A DNA stretch of 7,955 bases from Chloroflexota bacterium. Its GTDB lineage: Bacteria > Chloroflexota > Limnocylindria > QHBO01. The notes below the pieces were generated by a model, which worked only from the letters and a program-made list of their open reading frames with translations, had not been told where the DNA came from and did not search any database. The DNA is taken from contig JAOUHE010000073.1 in the NCBI GenBank assembly GCA_029865285.1, positions 1 to 7,955 of the forward strand. Reading direction: 5' to 3'. Made by a program: the position numbers and the translations under genes. Shown piece after piece: positions 1 through 7,698 of the stretch (within the stretch, counting starts at the first letter, position 1; the number at the start of each line of letters is the position of its first letter).

Positions 1-126
1 GACTCGTCTCCGGTGGAGGACTCGTCTCCGGTGGAGGACTCGTCTCCGGTGGAGGACTCGTCTCCGGTGGAGGACTCGTCTCCGGTGGAGGACTCGTCTC
101 CGGTGGAGGACTCGTCTCCGGTGGAT
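1..126 (+). repeat. 18-bp in-frame tandem repeat (7 units), likely VNTR
   Basis: The unit GACTCGTCTCCGGTGGAG occurs seven times head to tail. Six copies are identical and the seventh differs only in its last base (GAT for GAG). The array starts at base 1 and probably continues upstream. Each unit encodes DSSPVE, so gain or loss of units keeps the frame and only changes stalk length. The lack of synonymous drift points to recent expansion or homogenisation by slippage or recombination. Confidence 0.97.
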
Positions 127-303
127 CCCGGCACGTCGCCCGATCAGGGGCTGCTGGGCGACGCCGCCGGCAATGGCCCGACCACGATGCTGCCCGACAC
201 GGGCGTTCCCGCACCGACCGGGATCCTGGCCGCGATCGGCATCCTGCTCATGATTCTCGCCCACGTCGGAGTCCGGAAGGAACTTCACCCCGGACGAGCG
301 TAA
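1..303 (+). CDS. LPXTG cell-wall-anchored surface protein, C-terminal part (5' end outside window)
   Basis: This is the 3' end of a larger gene. The frame is open from base 1 to TAA at 301-303, so the true start lies upstream; the GTG codons inside the repeats are not credible starts. Visible residues 1-42 are seven copies of the hexapeptide DSSPVE, the last ending in D. After about 22 residues of linker comes LPDTG, then a hydrophobic stretch (about PTGILAAIGILLMILAHVGV) and a short basic tail (RKELHPGRA). LPXTG, hydrophobic helix and positive tail is the classic sortase signal: sortase cuts between T and G and links the protein to the envelope. The acidic Ser/Pro repeats probably form an extended stalk that projects an upstream domain. 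A sortase is expected elsewhere in the genome. The sorting signal is a clear call; the function of the missing part is unknown. Confidence 0.85.
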   Translation, partial: DSSPVEDSSPVEDSSPVEDSSPVEDSSPVEDSSPVEDSSPVDPGTSPDQGLLGDAAGNGPTTMLPDTGVPAPTGILAAIGILLMILAHVGVRKELHPGRA

Positions 304-320
304 CCGGAGGCGCATCCGGT
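303..320 (+). other. small inverted repeat directly after the stop codon
   Basis: ACCGGA (303-308) and TCCGGT (315-320) are perfect reverse complements around a 6-nt loop, giving a 6-bp hairpin that overlaps the last base of the TAA stop. It lies just before the stronger terminator hairpin. It could stabilise the mRNA 3' end or be incidental. Confidence 0.4.
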
Positions 321-327
321 AGAGCAA

Positions 328-355
328 GGGCCCCCGTCGATCGGGGGCCTTTCGC
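328..355 (+). terminator. Rho-independent terminator of the LPXTG gene
   Basis: GGCCCCCG (329-336) pairs perfectly with CGGGGGCC (342-349) around the loop TCGAT, an 8-bp all-GC stem. It is followed by TTTCG at 350-354 and a further CTTT. The stem lies about 25 nt after the stop codon. The lipoprotein gene ends at 390 on the other strand, so the hairpin may serve both convergent genes, although the minus-strand side has fewer T residues. Confidence 0.8.
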
Positions 356-389
356 TTTGGGTCGCGCGCGACGGCCGCCGCCTGCCGCG

Positions 390-1166
390 TTACCCGATGG
401 GGACAGTGCTGACGAAGCTCAGGGCCCAGGTGCAGTCAGAGGTGACGCGCACGAAGATGTCGCCGGTCAGCTCCGGATGCTCGGCGAAGAACGACGTGTA
501 CAGGTCGCCGGGGGAGACCACGCCGCCGATCGTGGCGCGGATGGCCGGGACCGGCGTGCCGCTGCCGGGTACCAGGTCGACCGCAAATGAGCACCCCTCC
601 CGCCCGGCCGGTTTCGCCGCCACCCAGCGGACGGCGATGTTGGCATCCTGGATGGGGACCGGACCGTATTCGCCGCTCGAGTCATGGGCGAATCCGCCCA
701 GGATCGGATTGAAGGGCAGGTCGAAGAGCGCGGGCTCGAGGAACGGCTCCGGCTCGAACCCCGCAGCGACCCATCCCTCGTCGAAGGCCGGATCATCATC
801 ATCGGCGTCCTTGAGCAGATACCAGCCGTGGCCGTCCACGACCACCGGGCCGAGCTCGACGATCATCTGGCTGCCGATCGGCAGAAAGGCCACCAGGACG
901 AGCTGGTCGGTTCCCGGGCGCGAGCGAATCCTCAGGCCGCCGGCGGTGCTGGCCACCTTGTCGCCGGCCAGGAAGATGGGGACCGCGCCCGCTCCGGGGG
1001 TGGGCGTCGGTCCCGACGACGCTGGCTCGACCGATGTCGACGGTTCGACGGTTGTTGACGGGGCGACCGAACCAACGGATGGCACTGATGAGGTGGGCGA
1101 CCCCGACGGTGATCCCGAGAGGCACCCGGTGAGGATGAACACCAGCAGGGGGGCGGCTCGACGCAT
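390..1166 (-). CDS. Lipoprotein with SH3-like domain
   Basis: The 258-residue product starts with a lipoprotein signal: basic MRRAA, a hydrophobic core, and the lipobox LTGC with Cys15 as the lipidated residue. Residues 16-60 are a Ser/Thr/Pro/Gly-rich tether. Residues about 65-137 look like a bacterial SH3 domain: GLRIRSRPGT (77-86) matches the typical LNVRSGPGT signature, and GWYLL and GWVAAGF are further SH3b-like strands. The rest (about 140-258) is an unassigned globular region with two Cys residues that could form a disulfide. SH3b domains often bind peptidoglycan or other envelope ligands; the ligand here is unknown. The gene faces typA across 53 bp, and a TAGGCT box 6 nt before the ATG suggests a leaderless transcript. 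Lipoprotein status is well supported, the SH3 assignment moderately so. Confidence 0.85.
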   Translation of the reverse strand: MRRAAPLLVFILTGCLSGSPSGSPTSSVPSVGSVAPSTTVEPSTSVEPASSGPTPTPGAGAVPIFLAGDKVASTAGGLRIRSRPGTDQLVLVAFLPIGSQMIVELGPVVVDGHGWYLLKDADDDDPAFDEGWVAAGFEPEPFLEPALFDLPFNPILGGFAHDSSGEYGPVPIQDANIAVRWVAAKPAGREGCSFAVDLVPGSGTPVPAIRATIGGVVSPGDLYTSFFAEHPELTGDIFVRVTSDCTWALSFVSTVPIG

Positions 1167-1172
1167 GGGGGC

Positions 1173-1178
1173 AGCCTA
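1173..1178 (-). promoter_or_regulatory. Putative leaderless -10 box (TAGGCT) of the lipoprotein gene
   Basis: Read on the minus strand, TAGGCT is followed by GCCCCC and then the ATG at 1166-1164. A TANNNT box 6 nt before the start codon is the spacing seen when transcription begins at or next to the start codon. No Shine-Dalgarno sequence lies between box and ATG. There is no clear -35 element. Confidence 0.55.
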
Positions 1179-1206
1179 CCCCAACGCGATCGGGCGCGAG
1201 AACGGG

Positions 1207-1212
1207 TAGGCT
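1207..1212 (+). promoter_or_regulatory. Putative leaderless -10 box (TAGGCT) of typA
   Basis: TAGGCT is followed by seven bases (TCCGCCG) and the typA ATG at 1220. No Shine-Dalgarno sequence is present. The same nine bases, GGGTAGGCT, precede the divergent lipoprotein gene at nearly the same distance, which supports a real promoter motif over chance. Confidence 0.55.
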
Positions 1213-1219
1213 TCCGCCG

Positions 1220-3085
<1,866 letters not shown>

Positions 3086-3088
3086 GCA

Positions 3089-3121
3089 CCTTCATCGGTC
3101 CTTCACCGTTCCTTCGTAGGA
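3089..3121 (+). repeat. Three CCTTC repeats at 11-bp spacing upstream of msrB
   Basis: CCTTCATCGGT (3089-3099), CCTTCACCGTT (3100-3110) and CCTTCGTAGGA (3111-3121) follow each other without a gap. CCTTC recurs exactly every 11 bp, about one helical turn. The third copy runs into the proposed -10 box. They could be binding sites on one DNA face or a chance short repeat. Confidence 0.4.
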
Positions 3122-3122
3122 T
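3117..3122 (+). promoter_or_regulatory. Putative leaderless -10 box (TAGGAT) of msrB
   Basis: TAGGAT is followed by CCCGGC and the msrB ATG at 3129, a 6-nt spacing like that of the lipoprotein gene. No Shine-Dalgarno sequence is present. With only 43 bp after the typA stop and no terminator in the gap, msrB may be read both from this box and by read-through from typA. Confidence 0.5.
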
Positions 3123-3128
3123 CCCGGC

Positions 3129-3554
3129 ATGAACAAGACGACCCTGAGGGCCAGGACCGACGAGGACTGGGCCCGTGAGCTGACTTCCGAGCAATTCAGA
3201 GTGCTGCGCGGCAAGGGCACCGAGCCAGCCTTTTCCGGCGCCTACTGGGACGAACATGCTCCAGGCACGTACCGGTGTGCGGGATGCGGCGCGGCGCTCT
3301 TCCGCTCCGACGCGAAGTTCGACTCGCGGAGTGGATGGCCGAGCTTCTTTGCGCCGGCAGAGCCCGGAGTCGTCGAAGAGGAGACCGATCGTTCCCTCTT
3401 CATGCGCCGAACGGAGGTTCACTGCACCGCCTGCGGCGGTCACCTCGGCCACCTGTTCGACGATGGGCCACGCCCGACCGGCATGCGCTACTGCATCAAC
3501 TCGGCTGCACTCGTGCACGAACCGACCGACGGGGAGCCCTCCGACCTGCCCTAG
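3129..3554 (+). CDS. msrB: Peptide methionine-(R)-S-oxide reductase MsrB
   Basis: The 141-residue cytoplasmic enzyme reduces methionine-R-sulfoxide in proteins back to methionine, usually with thioredoxin as electron donor. All family marks are visible: two CxxC zinc pairs (Cys50/Cys53 in CAGC, Cys99/Cys102 in CTAC), the SGWPSF block (68-73), GGHLGHLF with active-site His105 and His108, and the catalytic Cys122 in MRYCINSAAL. Length is normal for a single-domain MsrB and no MsrA domain is fused. No second recycling Cys appears where many MsrBs carry one (about 60-65), so regeneration may follow another route. The ATG is preceded by a TAGGAT box with 6-nt spacing. The TAG stop overlaps the stop of the convergent sulfatase-like gene. 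Confidence 0.96.
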   Translation: MNKTTLRARTDEDWARELTSEQFRVLRGKGTEPAFSGAYWDEHAPGTYRCAGCGAALFRSDAKFDSRSGWPSFFAPAEPGVVEEETDRSLFMRRTEVHCTACGGHLGHLFDDGPRPTGMRYCINSAALVHEPTDGEPSDLP

Positions 3555-5134
3555 TTCGCACCGCGCAGGCGATCGGTCACGTCGATGAACTCGTACAGGT
3601 TGCCCTGGTTGGGGAATATGTAGTTCCGGTCCGGAAGGATCGGCAGGTCGAGGCCGAAGTACTCGTTGAACAGCACCCGAAATTGATTGACCGGCGTGAT
3701 TGACGGATAGAGCCCGACATTCTCCGCATCAAGCCCCGGAAGGTAGAAGGCGCTCAGGATGCCGAACTTCTCGCGGAGTTCGGCCTCTGTCGCGTTCGTC
3801 CAATCGAACTGTCGCTCGTTCTGGCGATAGCGCTGCGGCCAGGGGCCTTCGTCGGCCTGGATGACGAGGATCGGCTGCTGGTCGACGGGCAGCGACAGCA
3901 GGGAATCGACGAAGGCCAGCGTCTCGACGTTGGCGTAGCCGACCTGGTCGACGTAGTTCTGCGCCCACGATCGGTTGGCCGCCTCTCCTTCAGTGACGAA
4001 GCTGCCGTCGCTGTGGAAGACGAACGGGTCGTGGGGGAGGGCGAAGTGAGCATGCACGAACTTGCGACCCTCGAGGGTGGTGGCATGGTTCAGCCGATCC
4101 CACTCGTACCGCGTCTGGTTCCAGCGGTTGCGTCGCCAGTCGTACGGGGCCTCGGTCCCGAGATCCTCCAGCGCCAACAGCGCAGTCGAGCGGGAGAGGA
4201 GATCGAGGAATTCCGATCCGAGCTTGTCGTAGACGTAGTTGATCTCGGCTGACGGGTGTCGCGAGGTCGGGCCCCAGTAGGTCCCGAGGTAGATGAAGCG
4301 GTAGTCCTGGCTACCGAGAAAACGCTCGACGGTGAACGGTGCCGCCAGGTCTCGGTAGATCGGGCCCCAGTCATCGGGCGCGGTGGCTCGCTCTGTCAAG
4401 GCTGCCCCGTCGAGGTACTCCATGTTCCGCGACGACACCATGCTGAGACCGGTCTTGAGGTAGTTCGCGGTCGCGTCCTTCGCGATGTAGAAGCCGCGGG
4501 CCTCCAATTCCTGGAGGAATTCGGTGTTGTCGTCGCCGTAGAACTCGTCGAGTACCGAGCCCGAGCCGTATCGGTCCAGGATGATCCAGTAGATGTCGGG
4601 TGTGGCGCTCTTCGCCGTGGGCTGCATGCTGGTCAGCGGGTTGCCTGCCTCGACCGGGTCGGAACGCAGGTTGAGGGCAAAGGCGCCGATGGTGGCCAGG
4701 TTGATCACCAGGAGGATCGAGCCGATGGCGTTGAATGGCACCGTGAGCGCCCGTGTCCGATCGCCGATCACGGTGATGACAAGAATCCCGATGGCGGCCA
4801 GGACCGTCCAGGCCGTCAGCGTCATCACGTGCGGCAGCCCCTCGGCCCCGATCGCCTCGGTGAACCCGGTGTAGGCAGGGCCGTAGGTGAAGAAGAGGGC
4901 CACCAGCCAGGTCGTCATGACCGCGGCCGGCGCCGATCGCCGAGTTATGGCCCTCAGCACCCCGAAGCAAGCGACCGAGCCCCCGAGCGATGCGGCCAGC
5001 GCAACGAGGACGTCTGCGAAAGCGATCGCCTCGTGCACGTTCTGCGCGTAGAGGAAGACGACCGGGTAGGTCGCCGCCAGAAACGGATAGATCGGGATGC
5101 CAGTAGCGCGGCGGAGCCCGCCCGGATTGATCAT
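3551..5134 (-). CDS. Membrane-bound sulfatase-like (alkaline phosphatase superfamily) protein
   Basis: The 527-residue product has about five transmembrane helices (roughly 13-31, 37-60, 70-90, 102-123, 132-154) and then an extracytoplasmic hydrolase/transferase domain. Superfamily marks are TPDIYWIILDRYG (Asp187, likely metal ligand), NYLKTGLSMVSS (224-235, Thr228 the likely nucleophile position), HAHFALPHDPF (His361, His363, His368) and VIQADEGP (424-431). The last is unusual: sulfatase-like relatives normally have DHG, here DEG, so Glu429 replaces a metal-binding His. The architecture resembles LTA-synthase or phosphoethanolamine-transferase type envelope enzymes, but the substrate cannot be read from sequence. 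An in-frame ATG at 5299 exists, but the extra residues are not family-like and would overlap the divergent gene. The ATG at 5134, just before the first helix, is preferred; no convincing Shine-Dalgarno precedes it. Confidence 0.85.
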   Translation of the reverse strand: MINPGGLRRATGIPIYPFLAATYPVVFLYAQNVHEAIAFADVLVALAASLGGSVACFGVLRAITRRSAPAAVMTTWLVALFFTYGPAYTGFTEAIGAEGLPHVMTLTAWTVLAAIGILVITVIGDRTRALTVPFNAIGSILLVINLATIGAFALNLRSDPVEAGNPLTSMQPTAKSATPDIYWIILDRYGSGSVLDEFYGDDNTEFLQELEARGFYIAKDATANYLKTGLSMVSSRNMEYLDGAALTERATAPDDWGPIYRDLAAPFTVERFLGSQDYRFIYLGTYWGPTSRHPSAEINYVYDKLGSEFLDLLSRSTALLALEDLGTEAPYDWRRNRWNQTRYEWDRLNHATTLEGRKFVHAHFALPHDPFVFHSDGSFVTEGEAANRSWAQNYVDQVGYANVETLAFVDSLLSLPVDQQPILVIQADEGPWPQRYRQNERQFDWTNATEAELREKFGILSAFYLPGLDAENVGLYPSITPVNQFRVLFNEYFGLDLPILPDRNYIFPNQGNLYEFIDVTDRLRGAN

Positions 5135-5226
5135 TTGCGCGCGGATGATCGCATGACAGCACGGGCGGTGCCGCGGAACGCCACGGACCGGCGTCTTTCG
5201 CTCCACGGCGGGCCTGGAAATGGTGG

Positions 5227-6180
5227 ATGCTGCGCGTGATGCGCGCACCCGGCTCCAATTGGTCCCAGACGTCGCCGCGGGCGTGGTTGCGCCCCTCAAT
5301 GCTCATCATGGCGCTCGCCCTGTGGGCGGCGCTTGCGGCACCCGGGGCCGTATGGGCCGCTGCTCCGAGCTTGAGCAATGGGAGCGTCGCTCCCGCGACC
5401 GGGACGACCGCGACCACCTTCGTGTTTTCGGTCACCTACACCGGCTCGAAGCCGGCGAGCTCCGTGGTCGCGTCGGTAGCGAATCGCACCGTCTCGCTCC
5501 CTCTCATCTCGGGAACGCCGACCGACGGGCGGTACAGCGGGAGCTCCCTGCTGCCGACGGGGAACTGGCCCATTGTCTTCCAGGCATCGGCGACGGGAGC
5601 GGACCCGAAGCCGCTGGCCGGCCCAACGGTGCTGGTCACGCCACCGTTGCCGCCGCCCACGCCGCGACCGACCCCGTCGGGAAGCCCGGCGACCAGCGTC
5701 ACCCCGGTACCGACGGCGACCCGCGTGCCGTCGCCCGCACCCTCTCCGATCGCGCCCACGCCGCTCCCGAGTGGTCTCGCCAGCCCGTCCGCAGGCAGTG
5801 GTGAGCCGAGCTCAAGCGGCGAGCCGACACCGTTCGGCACCAGCGTCGGGGGCGAATCGGACGCGGCAGCTGCAACGACCACGCCGTCGGGGGTTCTGTC
5901 AGCGGGGAACGGCGACGTCGAGCAGGAGTTGACCACGGTCCTTACTGGCGGGGTGGTCGCGGTAGGACTCCTCGGGGCGATCGGCTTTGCCGCTATCTAC
6001 GCGGACCGCCGCCGCCGCGCCGCAGCGTCACCGGCCGCCGGACCGCCAGGCGCGCGATCACCAACGTCTGGGCCATCGGCGCCAGGTCGGTCGTCGCGGA
6101 CCGGTGGCTGGGAGGACTACGCGCTCGACAACGAACCGAGCGGCACCATCGAACCCGAGCCGCCCTCCACCGACGAGTAG
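5227..6180 (+). CDS. Secreted, membrane-anchored protein with Ig-like domain and Pro-rich stalk
   Basis: I do not recognise a named family. The 317-residue product has a long basic N-terminus, then a signal-peptide core (about 25-44, MLIMALALWAALAAPGAVWA). Residues about 47-138 form a beta-rich, Ig-like segment (SLSNGSVAPATGTTATTFVF..., ending ...GPTVLVTP). A Pro/Ser/Thr-rich stalk spans about 139-236. One transmembrane helix (about 238-258) is followed by DRRRR and a 53-residue Pro/Ser-rich tail ending in acidic residues. This predicts a type I membrane protein with its Ig-like domain outside the cell. Position 5227 is the most upstream ATG in frame; 5239 (ATG) is a fair alternative, and no clear ribosome binding site decides between them. 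It is divergent from the sulfatase-like gene across 92 bp. It could be an adhesin or envelope receptor, but that is inference. Confidence 0.75.
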   Translation: MLRVMRAPGSNWSQTSPRAWLRPSMLIMALALWAALAAPGAVWAAAPSLSNGSVAPATGTTATTFVFSVTYTGSKPASSVVASVANRTVSLPLISGTPTDGRYSGSSLLPTGNWPIVFQASATGADPKPLAGPTVLVTPPLPPPTPRPTPSGSPATSVTPVPTATRVPSPAPSPIAPTPLPSGLASPSAGSGEPSSSGEPTPFGTSVGGESDAAAATTTPSGVLSAGNGDVEQELTTVLTGGVVAVGLLGAIGFAAIYADRRRRAAASPAAGPPGARSPTSGPSAPGRSSRTGGWEDYALDNEPSGTIEPEPPSTDE

Positions 6181-6187
6181 ACCAGCT

Positions 6188-6373
6188 TCAGAAGTTCGCC
6201 CGCAGTCCCTGGGAGGCTTCGTCGACGATCGAGGCGATGCGGCGCGAGCGGGTGTCTGGACGCTTCGCGGACATCACCCACCAGATGAGGGTGCGCCGCG
6301 GTGACGCGGGAAGGGCGTCCCAGTGCCGGCTGCGAGGATGCAGCAGCGGTCGCCCGCGATACCGATCGCTCAC
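6188..6373 (-). CDS. Small YdeI/OmpD-associated C-terminal domain protein (stand-alone or remnant)
   Basis: The 61-residue product starts at GTG 6373 and ends at TGA 6190-6188. Residues about 17-61, including WDALPASPRR, AKRPDTRSRRI and a helix ending SQGLRANF, match what I know of the C-terminal domain of YdeI/OmpD-associated proteins. That domain typically has the pattern F-x-x-L-x-x-S-x-R-R followed by W-I-x-x-A-K-(R/K)-x-E-T-R-x-x-R-I. Those proteins are usually three times longer, with a second domain before this one. None is visible upstream: the frame there runs through the preceding gene without similarity. It is therefore either a true mini-protein or the preserved tail of a shortened gene. 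It lies 16 bp after the Cys/His-module gene on the same strand and 7 bp from the end of the convergent gene. Start-site support is weak. Confidence 0.5.
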   Translation of the reverse strand: MSDRYRGRPLLHPRSRHWDALPASPRRTLIWWVMSAKRPDTRSRRIASIVDEASQGLRANF

Positions 6374-6389
6374 CGCCGAGAACGCCCGA

Positions 6390-6722
6390 CTACTTGCGCT
6401 TGCGGGCCGGTTCGGGGATAGGTGCCTCGTCGAGCGAGGCGTCGATCGCGAGCTTCGCCTGGAAGGCGGAACGGTACGAGGCGCCCTGGGTCGGCGCATC
6501 GGGTGCGTCCCGGTAATACCAGGAGCGTTCCTCGGGGACGAAGAAGATCTCGAACCCGCGGTGCTCTTCGGCCGGTTGTGGCGGCGGCACCATCTTGGCC
6601 GCGGCCCGACTGGTGACCCGGTTGGCGCAATTACCGCAGCGGCTGGTCTTCAGGCCGTGCGGACAGGTGCGGCATTGCGCACAGTGTTCAGCTTCGAAGC
6701 CGTGGATGCAGGTCGGTGGCAA
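6390..6722 (-). CDS. Small protein with two tandem CxHG-x5-CxxC metal-binding modules
   Basis: The product is about 110 residues if it starts at TTG 6722. The N-terminus holds two 13-residue modules with the same pattern, C-x-H-G-x5-C-x-x-C: CIHGFEAEHCAQC (5-17) and CPHGLKTSRCGNC (20-32). Each offers three Cys and one His, suiting one zinc ion. A basic linker follows, then FEIFFVPEERSWYYRD (57-72), which looks like the first strands of a small beta domain, a helix (SAFQAKLAIDASLDEA), and a basic end (ARKRK). I do not recognise the family; nucleic-acid or protein binding is a guess. The ATG inside AAKMVPPP would remove both modules, and the longer frame starting at 6851 overlaps the peptidase gene, so the TTG with GGAGAG upstream is preferred. 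It follows the peptidase gene by 62 bp on the same strand. Confidence 0.7.
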   Translation of the reverse strand: MPPTCIHGFEAEHCAQCRTCPHGLKTSRCGNCANRVTSRAAAKMVPPPQPAEEHRGFEIFFVPEERSWYYRDAPDAPTQGASYRSAFQAKLAIDASLDEAPIPEPARKRK

Positions 6723-6726
6723 GGGA

Positions 6727-6732
6727 CTCTCC
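6727..6732 (-). promoter_or_regulatory. Ribosome binding site that decides a TTG start
   Basis: On the minus strand GGAGAG lies 4 nt before TTG at 6722 (GGAG to TTG is 6 nt). It is the best Shine-Dalgarno match in the gap after the peptidase gene, and the resulting start places the first Cys of the metal module at residue 5. This is the main reason for choosing a TTG start. Confidence 0.5.
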
Positions 6733-6784
6733 GATGGGGACCCCAGCGTACTCCAAATGGGGCGCCGACGGCACCGGGGTGTGC

Positions 6785-7642
6785 CTAGAGGTCCGCGCCG
6801 AAGGTGTCGCAGCTGTTCCCATCGCCGGTGTCGAGACCGACGCGGAACCACTGCTGCCGTTGATCGGACGACCCGTGCGTCCAGGTCTCGCGATTGACCT
6901 GGCCCTGCGTCTGCTCCTGAATGCGGTCGTCCCCGACCGCCTCTGCGGCATCGAGCGCCTGCGCGACCTGCTGGTCGGTGAGCGGCAGGAGGTATCCGGT
7001 ATCAACCGCATGCGCCGCCCATACGCCGGCGTAGCAGTCTGCCTGGAGCTCGGTCCGCACGGCGCGGCTTTCCGCGCCGGTGCCGCCTCCACCCGACTGC
7101 AGGACGCCGAGCAGGTTCTGCACATGGTGCCCGTACTCGTGGGCGATGACGTAGGCCTCGGCAAACGGTCCGCCCTCTGCCCCAAAGCGCGTCTGCAGCG
7201 TCTCAAAGAACCCGAGATCGATGTAGATGCCGGCGTCGGGCGGACAGTAGAAGGGGCCAACCGCGCTGGTGGCCTGGCCGCAGCCGGTCCCGATGCTGCC
7301 GGTGAAGAAGGTGGTCGGCGCAAGCTGGTAGCCGTCAACTGCGCCGGCCCAGTAATCCTGCACGCTGTTGACATAGCCGATGATCCGGCAGTCGTCTCGC
7401 GTGTTGGCATCCGCGCCGGTCTCGCATTGCTCGGTCAGGCTGCTGTTCGGAGCACCGCCACCGCCACCGATCGTTGTCCCGTTGATGAGGCCGGCGAGGT
7501 CCGATGGGTTGCCGCCCAGGAGCAGTACCACCACGAGCAGCGCAATTCCTCCGAGACCGCCGCCCACAGCGACTGCGCCGCCGCGGCCGCGCATGTCGCG
7601 AACCTGCCCCGGGTCGAGGCGCGCGCCTCGGCGAAACGTCAT
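6785..7642 (-). CDS. YpfJ-type neutral zinc metallopeptidase, membrane-anchored
   Basis: The 285-residue product starts MTFRRGARLDPGQV, the typical opening of the YpfJ/neutral zinc metallopeptidase family, which sets the start at ATG 7642. The longer upstream frame is rejected. A Gly-rich transmembrane helix (about 23-44) and a Gly linker precede the catalytic domain, which should lie outside the membrane. The zinc site is HEYGH (168-172), with Glu169 as general base and the likely third ligand Glu198 in ELQADCYAG. Other family features are NSVQDYW, FYCPPDAGIYIDLGFF and the end ...NSCDTFGADL. Several Cys residues (73, 85, 121, 133, 203, near the C-terminus) could form disulfides. Physiological substrates of this family are poorly known. 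A good Shine-Dalgarno (GGAGG, 8 nt before ATG) is present. It is divergent from the His-rich gene and may be first in a minus-strand operon. Confidence 0.92.
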   Translation of the reverse strand: MTFRRGARLDPGQVRDMRGRGGAVAVGGGLGGIALLVVVLLLGGNPSDLAGLINGTTIGGGGGAPNSSLTEQCETGADANTRDDCRIIGYVNSVQDYWAGAVDGYQLAPTTFFTGSIGTGCGQATSAVGPFYCPPDAGIYIDLGFFETLQTRFGAEGGPFAEAYVIAHEYGHHVQNLLGVLQSGGGGTGAESRAVRTELQADCYAGVWAAHAVDTGYLLPLTDQQVAQALDAAEAVGDDRIQEQTQGQVNRETWTHGSSDQRQQWFRVGLDTGDGNSCDTFGADL

Positions 7643-7650
7643 CTTGAGTG

Positions 7651-7655
7651 CCTCC
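7651..7655 (-). promoter_or_regulatory. Shine-Dalgarno of the metallopeptidase gene
   Basis: GGAGG on the minus strand lies 8 nt before ATG 7642. It confirms this start over upstream in-frame alternatives and contrasts with the SD-less starts of typA, msrB and the lipoprotein gene. Confidence 0.8.
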
Positions 7656-7692
7656 GAATGGGGGGTGGCCAGCGTCCATGCGCCCTGATGAG

Positions 7693-7698
7693 AGGATA
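7693..7698 (-). promoter_or_regulatory. Possible -10 box (TATCCT) of the metallopeptidase gene
   Basis: TATCCT on the minus strand lies about 50 nt before the ATG and would give a leader of roughly 40-45 nt containing the Shine-Dalgarno. I see no good -35 partner at 16-18 bp, so the call is tentative. Confidence 0.35.

Noticed and set aside
1..126. CRISPR array as an explanation for the regular repeats
   Set aside because: The 18-bp units abut with no spacers and are in frame with an LPXTG protein, so this is a coding tandem repeat.
397..1209. Open frame of 270 codons on the plus strand opposite the lipoprotein gene
   Set aside because: The minus strand has a signal peptide, lipobox and SH3-like motif; the plus-strand translation has low-complexity shadow composition.
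4256..5239. Plus-strand open frame of 327 codons opposite the sulfatase-like gene
   Set aside because: It is a shadow frame rich in Gly, Arg, Asp and Val with no family signature; the opposite strand has transmembrane helices and a catalytic domain.
5135..5299. N-terminal extension of the sulfatase-like gene to ATG 5299
   Set aside because: The added 55 residues are polar, not family-like, and would overlap the divergent signal-peptide gene; ATG 5134 sits just before the first membrane helix.
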